DNA of 17,892 nt from UBA9676 sp036522155 (lineage in GTDB: Bacteria; Actinomycetota; Actinomycetes; Streptosporangiales; Streptosporangiaceae). Both the position numbers and the translations under genes were made by a program. Of the stretch, positions 1 through 8,311 are shown one piece after another. The DNA lies in contig DATDGI010000455.1 in the NCBI GenBank assembly GCA_036522155.1, positions 1 to 17,892 on the forward strand, given 5' to 3'. Numbering within the stretch: the stretch's first letter is position 1; every line of letters starts with the position of its first letter. Below the pieces are notes generated by a model. The model was not told where the DNA came from, ran no database searches, and saw only the letters and a program-made list of their open reading frames with translations.

Positions 1-1008
1 ATGCGTACCCGCATCACCAGGGCATTCCTCACCGCCGCGGCAGCTGGTGCGACTGCGGCCACGCTGGGCCTGGCCACCGCCGGGTCCGCCGCCGCCACGA
101 CCGGGGCGGCCCACGCTGGCCGGGCAGGACGGCAGTTCGGGCTGTCCGGCGGCTCACCGGTCTACACCGCCCCATGCAGCAGCGTGACCGGATTCACCAG
201 TAACGCGTCGCCGCTTACCTTCGGGCCCGGCGGCTGCGCGGGCTACGTGGGCAGCGGCCGGAACTTCCAGTACGTGCAGGCGCTCATCCGGGTCCCGCTG
301 GAGACCGTGATTTCCGACGCCGACGAGGTCGCGCCGACCCTGTATGTCGGGCTCACCAGCAGCGACTCGATGGCCATCGCGGGCCTCATCACCTGCCAGA
401 ACTACGACCAGGAGTTCGGGGCACCCAGCACAGGGCCGTGTTCCACAACCTCCCCCCCGTCCGCCCCGCTGACCGGGCCGACGTTCAGCGGACAGTGGGT
501 CGGCTTCGCGGCCGAGGCGACCAACAACGGCGCGGTGGTTCACTCCGCGGCGATCAGCATCTCCCCGACAAACCCCGGTGACGGGGTCAAGTTCCAGGTG
601 TTCTACCCGGCGGGTGGCGCGGCGCACTTCACCATCACCCTGCCCAGCGGGGCGGCCACCTCCCTCCAGCTGCCCGCGTCGGGCACCTTCAACGCGGTGT
701 TCAACCACGCCGTGGCGCTGGTGGACTACAGCGCCACCGACCCGTACCCGGAACTGACGCCCGGCCCGGCATCCGGGCCGGTGGATTTGCGGCTCACCCA
801 GTTCCAGGAGGGCGCCTGGACGACGACCGGCGGGACCAGGGGCACCTTCAGCGGGGCGGGCGGCAAGTGGACGCTGACCCCGGGCGTGCTGACCAGCAAC
901 GGCACCGCCCCGCCACTCGGCACCGTCCAGGTCACGCCCGCCTATCTGTGGAACGACGGGCTGGGCGGCGGCGCGGGTGACGCGTTCGGCGTCTGGTGGC
1001 GGGTCTGA
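1..1008 (+). CDS. Secreted beta-rich protein, copy 1 of a local family
   Basis: I do not recognise a named family. The 335-residue product starts with a classical Sec signal peptide (basic MRTRITR, an Ala-rich core, likely cleavage near residue 32 at an AxA motif), so it is exported. The mature part is rich in Gly, Thr and Ser with alternating hydrophobic residues, as in a beta-sandwich. Four cysteines (C59, C79, C132, C147) could form two disulfides. The strand order (YVQALIRVP, LYVGLTS, AIAGLITCQ, GDGVKFQVFY, ALVDY) loosely recalls the G1/eqolisin peptidase fold, with Q133 and D242 near the places where that family keeps Gln and Glu; this is a weak inference. The C-terminus (GDAFGVWWRV) is identical to that of the next gene. 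The window begins at this ATG, so the ribosome site and promoter are not visible. Confidence 0.85.
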   Translation: MRTRITRAFLTAAAAGATAATLGLATAGSAAATTGAAHAGRAGRQFGLSGGSPVYTAPCSSVTGFTSNASPLTFGPGGCAGYVGSGRNFQYVQALIRVPLETVISDADEVAPTLYVGLTSSDSMAIAGLITCQNYDQEFGAPSTGPCSTTSPPSAPLTGPTFSGQWVGFAAEATNNGAVVHSAAISISPTNPGDGVKFQVFYPAGGAAHFTITLPSGAATSLQLPASGTFNAVFNHAVALVDYSATDPYPELTPGPASGPVDLRLTQFQEGAWTTTGGTRGTFSGAGGKWTLTPGVLTSNGTAPPLGTVQVTPAYLWNDGLGGGAGDAFGVWWRV

Positions 1009-1038
1009 TCCCCGCCTGACCAGCACAACCGGATAGAT

Positions 1039-1076
1039 GGGGCTGCCCGGGCCGGGTTACCGGCCCGGGCAGCCCC
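1039..1076 (+). terminator. Perfect 17-bp hairpin between the two paralogues
   Basis: Arms 1039-1055 and 1060-1076 are exact reverse complements, with a GTTA loop. The structure starts 31 bases after the stop of the first secreted-protein gene. No T-run follows, so it would be a GC-rich, U-less actinobacterial-type terminator or an mRNA-stabilising 3' hairpin. Confidence 0.6.
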
Positions 1077-1120
1077 GCACCTGGACAGCTGCCCCCGCCG
1101 GGGCGGGAAGGAGCGCGCCG

Positions 1121-2077
1121 ATGCACAGCGATACCGCCAGGGTGCTGGCCGCTGCGGCGGGCGCCCTCGTCCTGCTCGGCTCCGTCGGCCCGGCGGCGGC
1201 CACGGCCGGCCGGCCCTACCGCCCGCCCCTGGCGTCCGCGCCCGGCCCGGTGGTATTCGCCCCGCCGTGCAGCACGGCCACCGGTTTCCGCAGCAACCAT
1301 CCGCCGCCGGAATTCGGGCGCGGCGGCTGCGCGGGCTACGTGGCCAGCGGCCATGACTTCCGCTACGCACGGGCGATCATCACGGTGCCGCCCGCCAGCG
1401 TGATCACCTCCGATGAGGTGGCGCCGACCCTGTACGTCGGGCTCACCAGCGGCGACGCCATGGCGATCACCGGCCTGACCACCTGCGGTGCCTTCCTGAC
1501 CGAGTTCGGCCCGCCCGCCCCGGCTGTCTGCTCACCGCCCGGTGGCCCGCCCGCGAACTACATCGCGTTCGCCGCGGTGGTGACGAACAACGGGACGGCG
1601 GTCCAGACGGAGTCGGTCAGCCTCGCCAGCACCCAGCCCGGGGACGGGGTCGGCTTCCGGGTCTATGCTCCGGCCGGGGGAGCGGCCCAGTTCACCATCA
1701 CCATGCCCGGCAGCGCCGCCTTCGCCTTCCAGCTGCCCGGCGCGGGCAGCGTCAGCGCCGCGTTCGACCATGCGGTGGCGCTGGTGGACTACCTCGCCGT
1801 GCCGCCCGGGTCACCCCCGCTTCCGCCCAGTCCGCCACCGGGCCCGGCGCCGGGCCCGGTGGACCTGCGGATCACCCAGTTCCAGCAGGGCGGGTGGACC
1901 ACGGCCAGCGGGGCCCGCGGCACCTTCACCGGGCCATGGGCGCTGAACCCGGTCGTTCTCACCAGCAACGGTGCCGCCCCGCCCGGCGGTGCCATCGATG
2001 TGGAGCCGGCCTACCTGTGGACCGACGGCCTCGGTGGCGGCGCGGGGGACGCCTTCGGCGTCTGGTGGCGGGTCTGA
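1121..2077 (+). CDS. Secreted beta-rich protein, copy 2 (tandem duplicate)
   Basis: The 318-residue product is a close paralogue of the upstream protein; many blocks are shared, such as APTLYVGLTS, PAGGAAxFTIT, HAVALVDY and GDAFGVWWRV. I start it at the ATG at 1121, which has a GGGAAGGAG ribosome site at 1104-1112 and directly opens a signal peptide (cleavage near residue 27, PAAATA). The open frame extends 28 codons further up, but that part lies in the hairpin. Its four cysteines (C50, C70, C122, C137) align with those of copy 1. Residues 228-245 form a Pro-rich linker that is shorter and less proline-rich in copy 1. Last coding bases and first 3' bases (2054-2082) match 985-1013 of copy 1 exactly. 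Function unknown; extracellular. Confidence 0.87.
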   Translation: MHSDTARVLAAAAGALVLLGSVGPAAATAGRPYRPPLASAPGPVVFAPPCSTATGFRSNHPPPEFGRGGCAGYVASGHDFRYARAIITVPPASVITSDEVAPTLYVGLTSGDAMAITGLTTCGAFLTEFGPPAPAVCSPPGGPPANYIAFAAVVTNNGTAVQTESVSLASTQPGDGVGFRVYAPAGGAAQFTITMPGSAAFAFQLPGAGSVSAAFDHAVALVDYLAVPPGSPPLPPSPPPGPAPGPVDLRITQFQQGGWTTASGARGTFTGPWALNPVVLTSNGAAPPGGAIDVEPAYLWTDGLGGGAGDAFGVWWRV

Positions 2078-2098
2078 TCCCCCGCCCGGCCAGGACAG

Positions 2099-2163
2099 TG
2101 TTTCCTTCGAACTCGAAGAGTAATCAAGTGCAATACTCAGCGTGAAATTAAGGACGGGGAGCC
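2099..2163 (+). promoter_or_regulatory. AT-richer leader with a small inverted repeat and a strong ribosome site
   Basis: This stretch is clearly richer in A and T than its surroundings. It holds the inverted repeat CTTCG-AACT-CGAAG at 2105-2118 and a possible -10 element, AATACT. AGGACGGGGAG ends just before the ATG at 2164. The content suggests that the third secreted-protein gene has its own promoter. The exact promoter elements are uncertain. Confidence 0.4.
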
Positions 2164-2940
2164 ATGCACAGCTATTTCATCAGGCCGGTCACCGCCGCCG
2201 CGGCGGCCGGGGCGATCGTCACCACCTTCGGGCTGGCCTCGGCGGGCACCGCCCAGGCCGCCGCCCGGCACGGGCTGGTCCAGCCGGTCTACGCGACCAC
2301 CCAGGCCGGCTACCTGGCCGGGAACGGGGCCAGCAACCGGTTCCGCTTCGTGACCGCCACCTTCACCGTGACGTCGTGCAGCGACCCGGCGGCCAGCCAC
2401 GGCTGGACCGGTAACGGCGTGGAGATCGGCGCCAACAGCCTGGCCTGGACCGCGGCGATCAGCGCCGGATGCGACAACGGCAGCGGCGCGCCGGTCAGCT
2501 ACCAGACGGTGGACGCCGGCCACGCGAACGCGCCGGTGCCGCTGTCGATCGACCCGGCCGCGGGCACCAGCCTGACCATGAGCATCTACTACAGCCGCCA
2601 GACCGGCCTGGTCTACGTCACGGTGACCGACAACGACACCGGGGACACCGACATCCGCACCCATCTGGTCGGCGGCCTGGCCGCCTACTACGGTGCCGAG
2701 ATCCGATCGGTGCTGGGCGGCACGGTGTCCGCCCCGTCGGCCAGTGTCCGGACGGCGCTGTTCAGCCGCTGCGCGCTGACCACCTATCACGGGGCCCGGG
2801 GGTCGGTGCTCGGGCGCTGGCCGACCAGCCAGATCATCGCCACCAGCACCGGCCTGGCCGGAGGGACGGTGATCGCGAACGCCCCGGTGCTGTGGAACGG
2901 CGGCCGCCAGTTCGGCGTCTGGGAGCGGACCACCGCCTGA
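2164..2940 (+). CDS. Secreted beta-rich protein, diverged third family member
   Basis: The 258-residue product has a Sec signal peptide (MHSYFIR, hydrophobic core, cleavage near AQA-A at 31-34). The mature part shares the general plan of the two upstream proteins: an early strand block RFRFVTATFTV, a centre with LTMSIYYSRQTGLVYVTV, and an end VLWNGGRQFGVWER that parallels AYLWxDGLGG...FGVWWRV. It is shorter and lacks the Pro-rich linker. It has three cysteines (C72, C103, C203) at places that do not simply match the other two. I read it as an older duplicate or a separate subfamily. A beta-sandwich is likely; any activity is unknown. The ATG at 2164 follows a strong purine-rich ribosome site. 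Confidence 0.82.
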   Translation: MHSYFIRPVTAAAAAGAIVTTFGLASAGTAQAAARHGLVQPVYATTQAGYLAGNGASNRFRFVTATFTVTSCSDPAASHGWTGNGVEIGANSLAWTAAISAGCDNGSGAPVSYQTVDAGHANAPVPLSIDPAAGTSLTMSIYYSRQTGLVYVTVTDNDTGDTDIRTHLVGGLAAYYGAEIRSVLGGTVSAPSASVRTALFSRCALTTYHGARGSVLGRWPTSQIIATSTGLAGGTVIANAPVLWNGGRQFGVWERTTA

Positions 2941-2941
2941 C

Positions 2942-2996
2942 GCCGGGCGTGGCGTGGTGTCCCCGGTTCCCCCGCCCCGGGGACATCGCGCCCGGC
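2942..2996 (+). terminator. Nested double-stem terminator-like structure
   Basis: It starts just after the stop of the third secreted-protein gene. An outer 8-bp stem (GCCGGGCG at 2942-2949 with CGCCCGGC at 2989-2996) encloses an inner 9-bp stem (TGTCCCCGG at 2958-2966 with CCGGGGACA at 2977-2985). No T-run follows. Its position between two transcription units fits termination. Confidence 0.55.
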
Positions 2997-3035
2997 TGGT
3001 CATGACCATCCGGATCCGCTCATCCCGAGGAAGAT

Positions 3036-3119
3036 CACCGGCCGGTGGTGACCGCGGGCGGCGGCCGGGGAGATGATGGGTACGCGAGGCCGCGCCCGAG
3101 GGAGGGCCGGGCCGGCCTC
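3036..3119. promoter_or_regulatory. Candidate control region of the pyrimidine operon
   Basis: The 214-base gap before the operon holds a perfect 12-bp palindrome, CACCGGCCGGTG (3036-3047), which could be an operator. It also holds a long-loop inverted repeat, GAGGCCG at 3086-3092 with CGGCCTC at 3113-3119. No convincing -35/-10 pair was seen. The regulatory role is inferred from position only; GC-rich DNA yields such palindromes by chance. Confidence 0.3.
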
Positions 3120-3154
3120 TACCGTCAGACCAGCCAGGAGAAGAGGAGGCCGGC

Positions 3155-3997
3155 ATGGCCGACGTCGTACGTGCCGCCCTGGTCCAGCAGAAGTGGACCG
3201 GCGATAAGGACTCGATGGTGAAGAACGCCGTGGCCGCGGTGCGGGAAGCCGCCGCCCAGGGTGCCCGCGTCACCTGCCTGCAGGAACTCTTCTCCGGCCC
3301 CTACTTCTGCCAGGTGCAGGAGCCGCAGTGGTACAGCTGGGCCGAGCCGGTGCCGGACGGGCCGACCGTGCGGCTGATGGGTGACCTCGCCCGCGAGCTG
3401 GGCATGGTGCTGATCGTGCCGGTCTACGAGGCGGAGCAGGAAGGCGTCTACTACAACACGGCCGCGGTGATCGACGCCGACGGCACGTTCCTCGGCAAGC
3501 ACCGCAAGAACCACATCCCGCAGGTGAAGGGGTTCTGGGAGAAGTACTACTTCCGTCCCGGCAACCTCGGCTACCCGGTGTTCGACACCGCCGTCGGCCG
3601 GATCGGCGTCTACATCTGCTACGAGCGGCACTTCCCGGAGGGCTGGCGGGCCCTCGGGCTGGCCGGCGCCAAGATCGTGTTCAACCCGTCGGCGACCAGC
3701 CGCGGGCTGTCGGAGTACCTGTGGCGGCTGGAGCAGACCAGCGCGGCGGTGGCCAACGAGTATTTCGTCGGCACCATCAACCGGGTCGGCGTGGAACCGC
3801 TCGGCGACAACGACTTCTACGGCTCGTCCTACTTCGCCGACCCGCGCGGGCAGATCATGGGCGGCACCGCGTCGGACACCGGCGAGGAGGTCGTGGTCCG
3901 GGACCTGGACCTGGGGATGCTTGAGGACGTCCGGAACCTGTGGCAGTTCTACCGGGACCGGCGCCCCGACACCTACGGCCCGCTGGCCCAGCCGTAA
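3155..3997 (+). CDS. Nitrilase-superfamily amidohydrolase, probable beta-ureidopropionase
   Basis: The 280-residue product belongs to the carbon-nitrogen hydrolase family. The Glu-Lys-Cys triad is visible: E44 in CLQELF, K118 in KHRKNHIP and C155 in ICYERHFPE. These contexts are typical of beta-ureidopropionase and N-carbamoyl amino acid amidohydrolases. These enzymes turn N-carbamoyl-beta-alanine (or an N-carbamoyl amino acid) into the amino acid, CO2 and ammonia in the cytoplasm. The length is normal. The ATG at 3155 has a GAGGAGG ribosome site at 3143-3149. The next gene, dihydropyrimidinase, starts 12 bases after its stop and makes its substrate, which supports the assignment. N-carbamoyl-D-amino acid hydrolase is the main alternative. 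Confidence 0.9.
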   Translation: MADVVRAALVQQKWTGDKDSMVKNAVAAVREAAAQGARVTCLQELFSGPYFCQVQEPQWYSWAEPVPDGPTVRLMGDLARELGMVLIVPVYEAEQEGVYYNTAAVIDADGTFLGKHRKNHIPQVKGFWEKYYFRPGNLGYPVFDTAVGRIGVYICYERHFPEGWRALGLAGAKIVFNPSATSRGLSEYLWRLEQTSAAVANEYFVGTINRVGVEPLGDNDFYGSSYFADPRGQIMGGTASDTGEEVVVRDLDLGMLEDVRNLWQFYRDRRPDTYGPLAQP

Positions 3998-4009
3998 GGA
4001 GGGGCAGCC

Positions 4010-5407
<1,398 letters not shown>

Positions 5408-5415
5408 GGGGGACT

Positions 5416-6411
5416 ATGGATATCGGCTTGGTGCTGCAGACCGACCCGCCCGCCGGCCGGGTCATCGACCTGGCCATGCGGGCCGACGCGGGCGGGTTCA
5501 CCCACGTGTGGACGTTCGACTCCTCCGTGCTCTGGCAGGAGCCGTTCGTCATCTACTCCCAGATCCTGGCCGCCACCTCGCGGATCAAGGTGGGCCCGAT
5601 GGTGACCAACCCGCTGTCGCGTGAGCCCTCGGTGACCGCCTCGCTGTTCGCCACGCTCAACGACATGTTCGGCAACCGCACCGTGTGCGGCATCGGCCGC
5701 GGCGACTCGGCCATGCGGGTGCTCGGCCGCACTCCGGCGTCGCTGTCCACCCTGGCCCACGCCATCGAGGTCATCCGGGACCTGGCCGAGGGCCGGGAGG
5801 TGGACTACGACGGCACGAAGGTGAAGATCCCGTGGGTGCACGACGGGCGGCTGGAGGTGTGGATGGCCGCCTACGGCCCGAAGGCGCTCAAGGTGTGCGG
5901 GGAGCACGCAGACGGGTTCATCCTGCAGTGCGCCGACCCCGACATCGCCCGGTGGACGATCGGCGCCGCCCGGGCGGCGGCCAAGGCCGCCGGCCGGGAC
6001 CCGGCCAAGCTGAACGTCTGCGTCGCGGCGCCCGCCTACGTCGGCGAGGACTACCCGCACATGCGCGACCAGACCCGCTGGTTCGGGGGCATGGTCGGCA
6101 ACCACGTGGCCGACCTGGTGGCCCGCTACGGGGACACCGGGGACGTGGTGCCGCGGGCGCTGACCGACTACATCAAGGCGCGCGCAGGCTACGACTACGC
6201 GCACCACGGCAAAGCGGGCAACCCGTCGACCGATTTCGTGCCGGACGACATCGTGGACCGGTTCTGCCTGCTCGGCCCGCCGGAACGGCACCGGGAGCGG
6301 CTGGCCGAACTGCGGGAGCTCGGGGCGGGCAACTTCAGCGTCTACCTGATGCACGACGATGCCGACGCGACCCTGGACGCCTACGCCAGCCAGGTGATCG
6401 GCGCGGTCTGA
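5416..6411 (+). CDS. LLM-class (luciferase-like, probably F420-dependent) oxidoreductase of the pyrimidine operon
   Basis: The 331-residue product is a luciferase-like TIM-barrel oxidoreductase: MDIGLVLQTDPP opening strand, GFTHVWTFDS, IKVGPMVTNPLSREPSVTAS, RTVCGIGRGDSAMR and VWMAAYGPKALKVCGEHADG. It resembles the CPS_4043-type group of LLM enzymes (named from memory). The ATG at 5416 has a GGGGGGA ribosome site and lies 8 bases after the dihydropyrimidinase stop, so the two are surely co-transcribed. The frame is open 24 codons further up, inside the previous gene; that start is unlikely. The substrate is unknown. No dihydropyrimidine dehydrogenase is present here, so a redox step on the pyrimidine is a reasonable hypothesis. 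F420 rather than FMN use is inferred from the family. Confidence 0.88.
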   Translation: MDIGLVLQTDPPAGRVIDLAMRADAGGFTHVWTFDSSVLWQEPFVIYSQILAATSRIKVGPMVTNPLSREPSVTASLFATLNDMFGNRTVCGIGRGDSAMRVLGRTPASLSTLAHAIEVIRDLAEGREVDYDGTKVKIPWVHDGRLEVWMAAYGPKALKVCGEHADGFILQCADPDIARWTIGAARAAAKAAGRDPAKLNVCVAAPAYVGEDYPHMRDQTRWFGGMVGNHVADLVARYGDTGDVVPRALTDYIKARAGYDYAHHGKAGNPSTDFVPDDIVDRFCLLGPPERHRERLAELRELGAGNFSVYLMHDDADATLDAYASQVIGAV

Positions 6412-6420
6412 CGCCCGGCC

Positions 6421-7824
6421 TCAGCGCACGAAGATCGTGGTCCAGCCGAGGCTGCCGGCCGGGCCGCTGGCCTGGACCCGGTAGTAGCCCGCGGCCGGGA
6501 ACCTCGCGCGGAAGGACGCCCGGCCCCCGGCCAGCACCGCGCTGGCCGGGAAGTCGATCTGGCCGGTGACCCCGGTCGGCGGGATCAGAGTGAGCTGCAC
6601 CGGCCCGGACAGCGCCGGGTCCAGGGTCAGCCCGCCGGTCTCGGCCGCCAGGTGGACGGTGAGCCAGTGGTGCGGCCGCGGGGCGTGCACCTCCAGCAGG
6701 TCGGTCTTGCCGTGGAAGCCGATCGTGTCGGCCGGGGCGACCGGCGGCTGCGGCGGCGCCAGCGGCTGCTGGCCGAAGTCGAACGCGTCCGCCAGGTCGT
6801 TCTGCATCCGGTTGAGCTGCGTCAGAGGCGGCATTCGCCACAGATGCTGCATGAACGACAGCACCGAGATGGTGGTCGACGGGCTGAGGTACTCCCCGGC
6901 CCGGGCCCACGGGCTGACGATGACCAGCGGGATGCGGGTGCCGTACCCCGGCGCGACCGGGGGCGGGACGTGGTCGGCGAAGCCGCCGCCCTCGTCATAG
7001 GTGACGAAGATCGCGGTGGACGGCCAGTACCGGCTGGCGGCGACGGCGGCGACGAGCTGGCCGAGCCAGGCGTCACCCTGGCCGATGTCCTCGCGGGGCT
7101 CTTCGCTGTACCCGATGCCGGGCCGCACGAAGGAGAAGCTGGGCAGGTGGCCGCCGGCCAGGTCGGCGAAGAACTGGTCGCCGGTGGTGAGGTCGCGGGC
7201 GTGCCCGGGCGGGATGATCTGCTGCCAGAACGTGCCGCGCAGGACGGCCGGGGGCAGCGCGTAGTAGATCTTCCAGGACCGGCCGTGCGCGGTCAGCTCG
7301 TCGAAGATCGAGTGCTGCGGGCCGCTGGCGTCCCCGGTCAGCGCGGCCAGCACGTTCGGCCCGGTCGGCCCGATCACCGGCTGGAAGTCGCGGGCCGCGA
7401 GCTCGTAACCGCCCGCCAGGTACTGGAGGTTGGGATCGAAACCGGCCCCGAACGTGGTGACCGCCTGGGGGCCGAACGGGGGCTCGGTGTAGTGGTCCAT
7501 CAGGTAGCCACGGCCGGGCTGGTAGTCCATGGCCTTCAGCTCCGCGGCCCGGCCGTTGTCGATCCCGCCCTGCACGTCGCCCTCGTTCGGCGGCGCGCTG
7601 AGCGGCTGCAGGCTGGCGGTGGCGCCACCAGGGAACAGGTTGTCGAAGGTGTGGTTCTCCAGCATGATCTCGATGACGTGCCGGATGGGCGCGCCGCGCA
7701 GCGAGCCGGCCGCCGCCCTCGCCCGGGCCTCCGCGGCGGCCGGGGCCAGCCCGGCCACGGCACACGCCACCGCCACGGCCACGGCCAGGCCGGCCGTTCG
7801 CGTCGTCAGCCGCACGAGCCGCAC
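6421..7824 (-). CDS. Secreted phosphoesterase, phospholipase C / acid phosphatase family (PF04185)
   Basis: The 467-residue product has a Sec signal peptide (MRLVRLTTRT, then an Ala/Val core to about residue 32). The phosphoesterase signature ENHTFDNLFPG (E56-G66) carries the metal site and nucleophile Thr59. Further family motifs are EDIGQGDAWLG, TAIFVTYDEGGGFADHVPPP and GTRIPLVIVSPWAR. The C-terminal part (about 375-467) looks like a separate beta domain with an Ig-like pattern. It probably hydrolyses phospholipids or phosphomonoesters outside the cell. The start is a GTG at 7824, with a G-run 3 bases upstream; a GTG at 7815 is better spaced from that run and only 3 codons shorter. It converges on the pyrimidine operon with a 9-base gap. 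Confidence 0.9.
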   Translation of the reverse strand: MRLVRLTTRTAGLAVAVAVACAVAGLAPAAAEARARAAAGSLRGAPIRHVIEIMLENHTFDNLFPGGATASLQPLSAPPNEGDVQGGIDNGRAAELKAMDYQPGRGYLMDHYTEPPFGPQAVTTFGAGFDPNLQYLAGGYELAARDFQPVIGPTGPNVLAALTGDASGPQHSIFDELTAHGRSWKIYYALPPAVLRGTFWQQIIPPGHARDLTTGDQFFADLAGGHLPSFSFVRPGIGYSEEPREDIGQGDAWLGQLVAAVAASRYWPSTAIFVTYDEGGGFADHVPPPVAPGYGTRIPLVIVSPWARAGEYLSPSTTISVLSFMQHLWRMPPLTQLNRMQNDLADAFDFGQQPLAPPQPPVAPADTIGFHGKTDLLEVHAPRPHHWLTVHLAAETGGLTLDPALSGPVQLTLIPPTGVTGQIDFPASAVLAGGRASFRARFPAAGYYRVQASGPAGSLGWTTIFVR

Positions 7825-7865
7825 AAGCCCCCCCGGTGCTCAACGGACCACGTCGACGCCCGAGG

Positions 7866-7961
7866 CTACGCCCGCATCAGGGCCACTACCAGCAGAATCG
7901 CCGCGACGGCCAGCACGATGACCGCGATCGGCCAGTTCGGGGCACCCCGTTGCTCTGTCAC
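7866..7961 (-). CDS. Possible 31-residue single-pass membrane peptide
   Basis: A short GTG-started frame encodes a polar head (MTEQRGAPNW), one continuous hydrophobic helix of about 19 residues (PIAVIVLAVAAILLVVAL) and a positive end (MRA), then TAG. About 25 of 30 third codon positions are G or C, as in real genes here. An in-frame stop lies four codons upstream, so the start is fixed. The ribosome site (GGTAGG) is weak. It lies just upstream of the phosphoesterase gene on the same strand and starts 14 bases from the divergent EthD-like gene. The gap to the phosphoesterase is about 41 bases, so co-transcription is possible. It may be a small membrane protein, or chance. Confidence 0.45.
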   Translation of the reverse strand: MTEQRGAPNWPIAVIVLAVAAILLVVALMRA

Positions 7962-7975
7962 CGGGTGGGCCTACC

Positions 7976-8293
7976 ATGCGGAACATGGTGAGGTTCCTGG
8001 TGCTGTACAACCCGCCGGTCGATCCGGAGGAATTCGAGCGCCACTACCGCGAGGTGCACATCCCGCTGGCCAAGCAGCTGCCCGGCCTGCGCCGCTACTC
8101 GATCAGCCGCGGCGCGCTGTCCGGGGTGCGCGGCGGCGAGCCCTTCCACCTCATCGCGGAGCTGGACTGGGATGACATGGACGCGCTGCGGGCCGCGTTC
8201 GCGTCACCCATCGGGCAGGCGACGGGGGCGGACGTGCCCATCATGGCGACCGGCGGCGTGCAGAGCATGATCTTCGAACTGGAAGATCTCTAG
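7976..8293 (+). CDS. EthD-like dimeric alpha-beta barrel protein
   Basis: The 105-residue product matches the EthD pattern: a first strand VRFLVLYNPP, then DPEEFERHYREVHIPLAKQL with the conserved His28-x-Pro, PGLRRYSISR, a central FHLIAELDWDDMDALRAAFASP, and a final strand. EthD proteins are ferredoxin-like dimers linked to ether or aromatic degradation; most members have no known reaction. I use the ATG at 7976 (GGGTGGG about 8 bases upstream); an ATG at 7985 is also possible and would begin MVRFLV, which fits the fold equally well. It converges on the TipA-like regulator with an 18-base gap. Confidence 0.85.
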   Translation: MRNMVRFLVLYNPPVDPEEFERHYREVHIPLAKQLPGLRRYSISRGALSGVRGGEPFHLIAELDWDDMDALRAAFASPIGQATGADVPIMATGGVQSMIFELEDL

Positions 8294-8311
8294 CCGCCGG
8301 TCCCCAGCGGG

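Noticed and set aside
6421..7824. Lipoprotein signal for the phosphoesterase (Cys21)
   Set aside because: Residues before Cys21 (Ala-Val-Ala) do not fit the lipobox; the normal Sec cleavage site further on fits better.
6652..8175. Plus-strand open frame of 507 codons opposite the phosphoesterase
   Set aside because: Low-complexity composition; the opposite strand has a signal peptide and PF04185 motifs. It is a GC-driven shadow.
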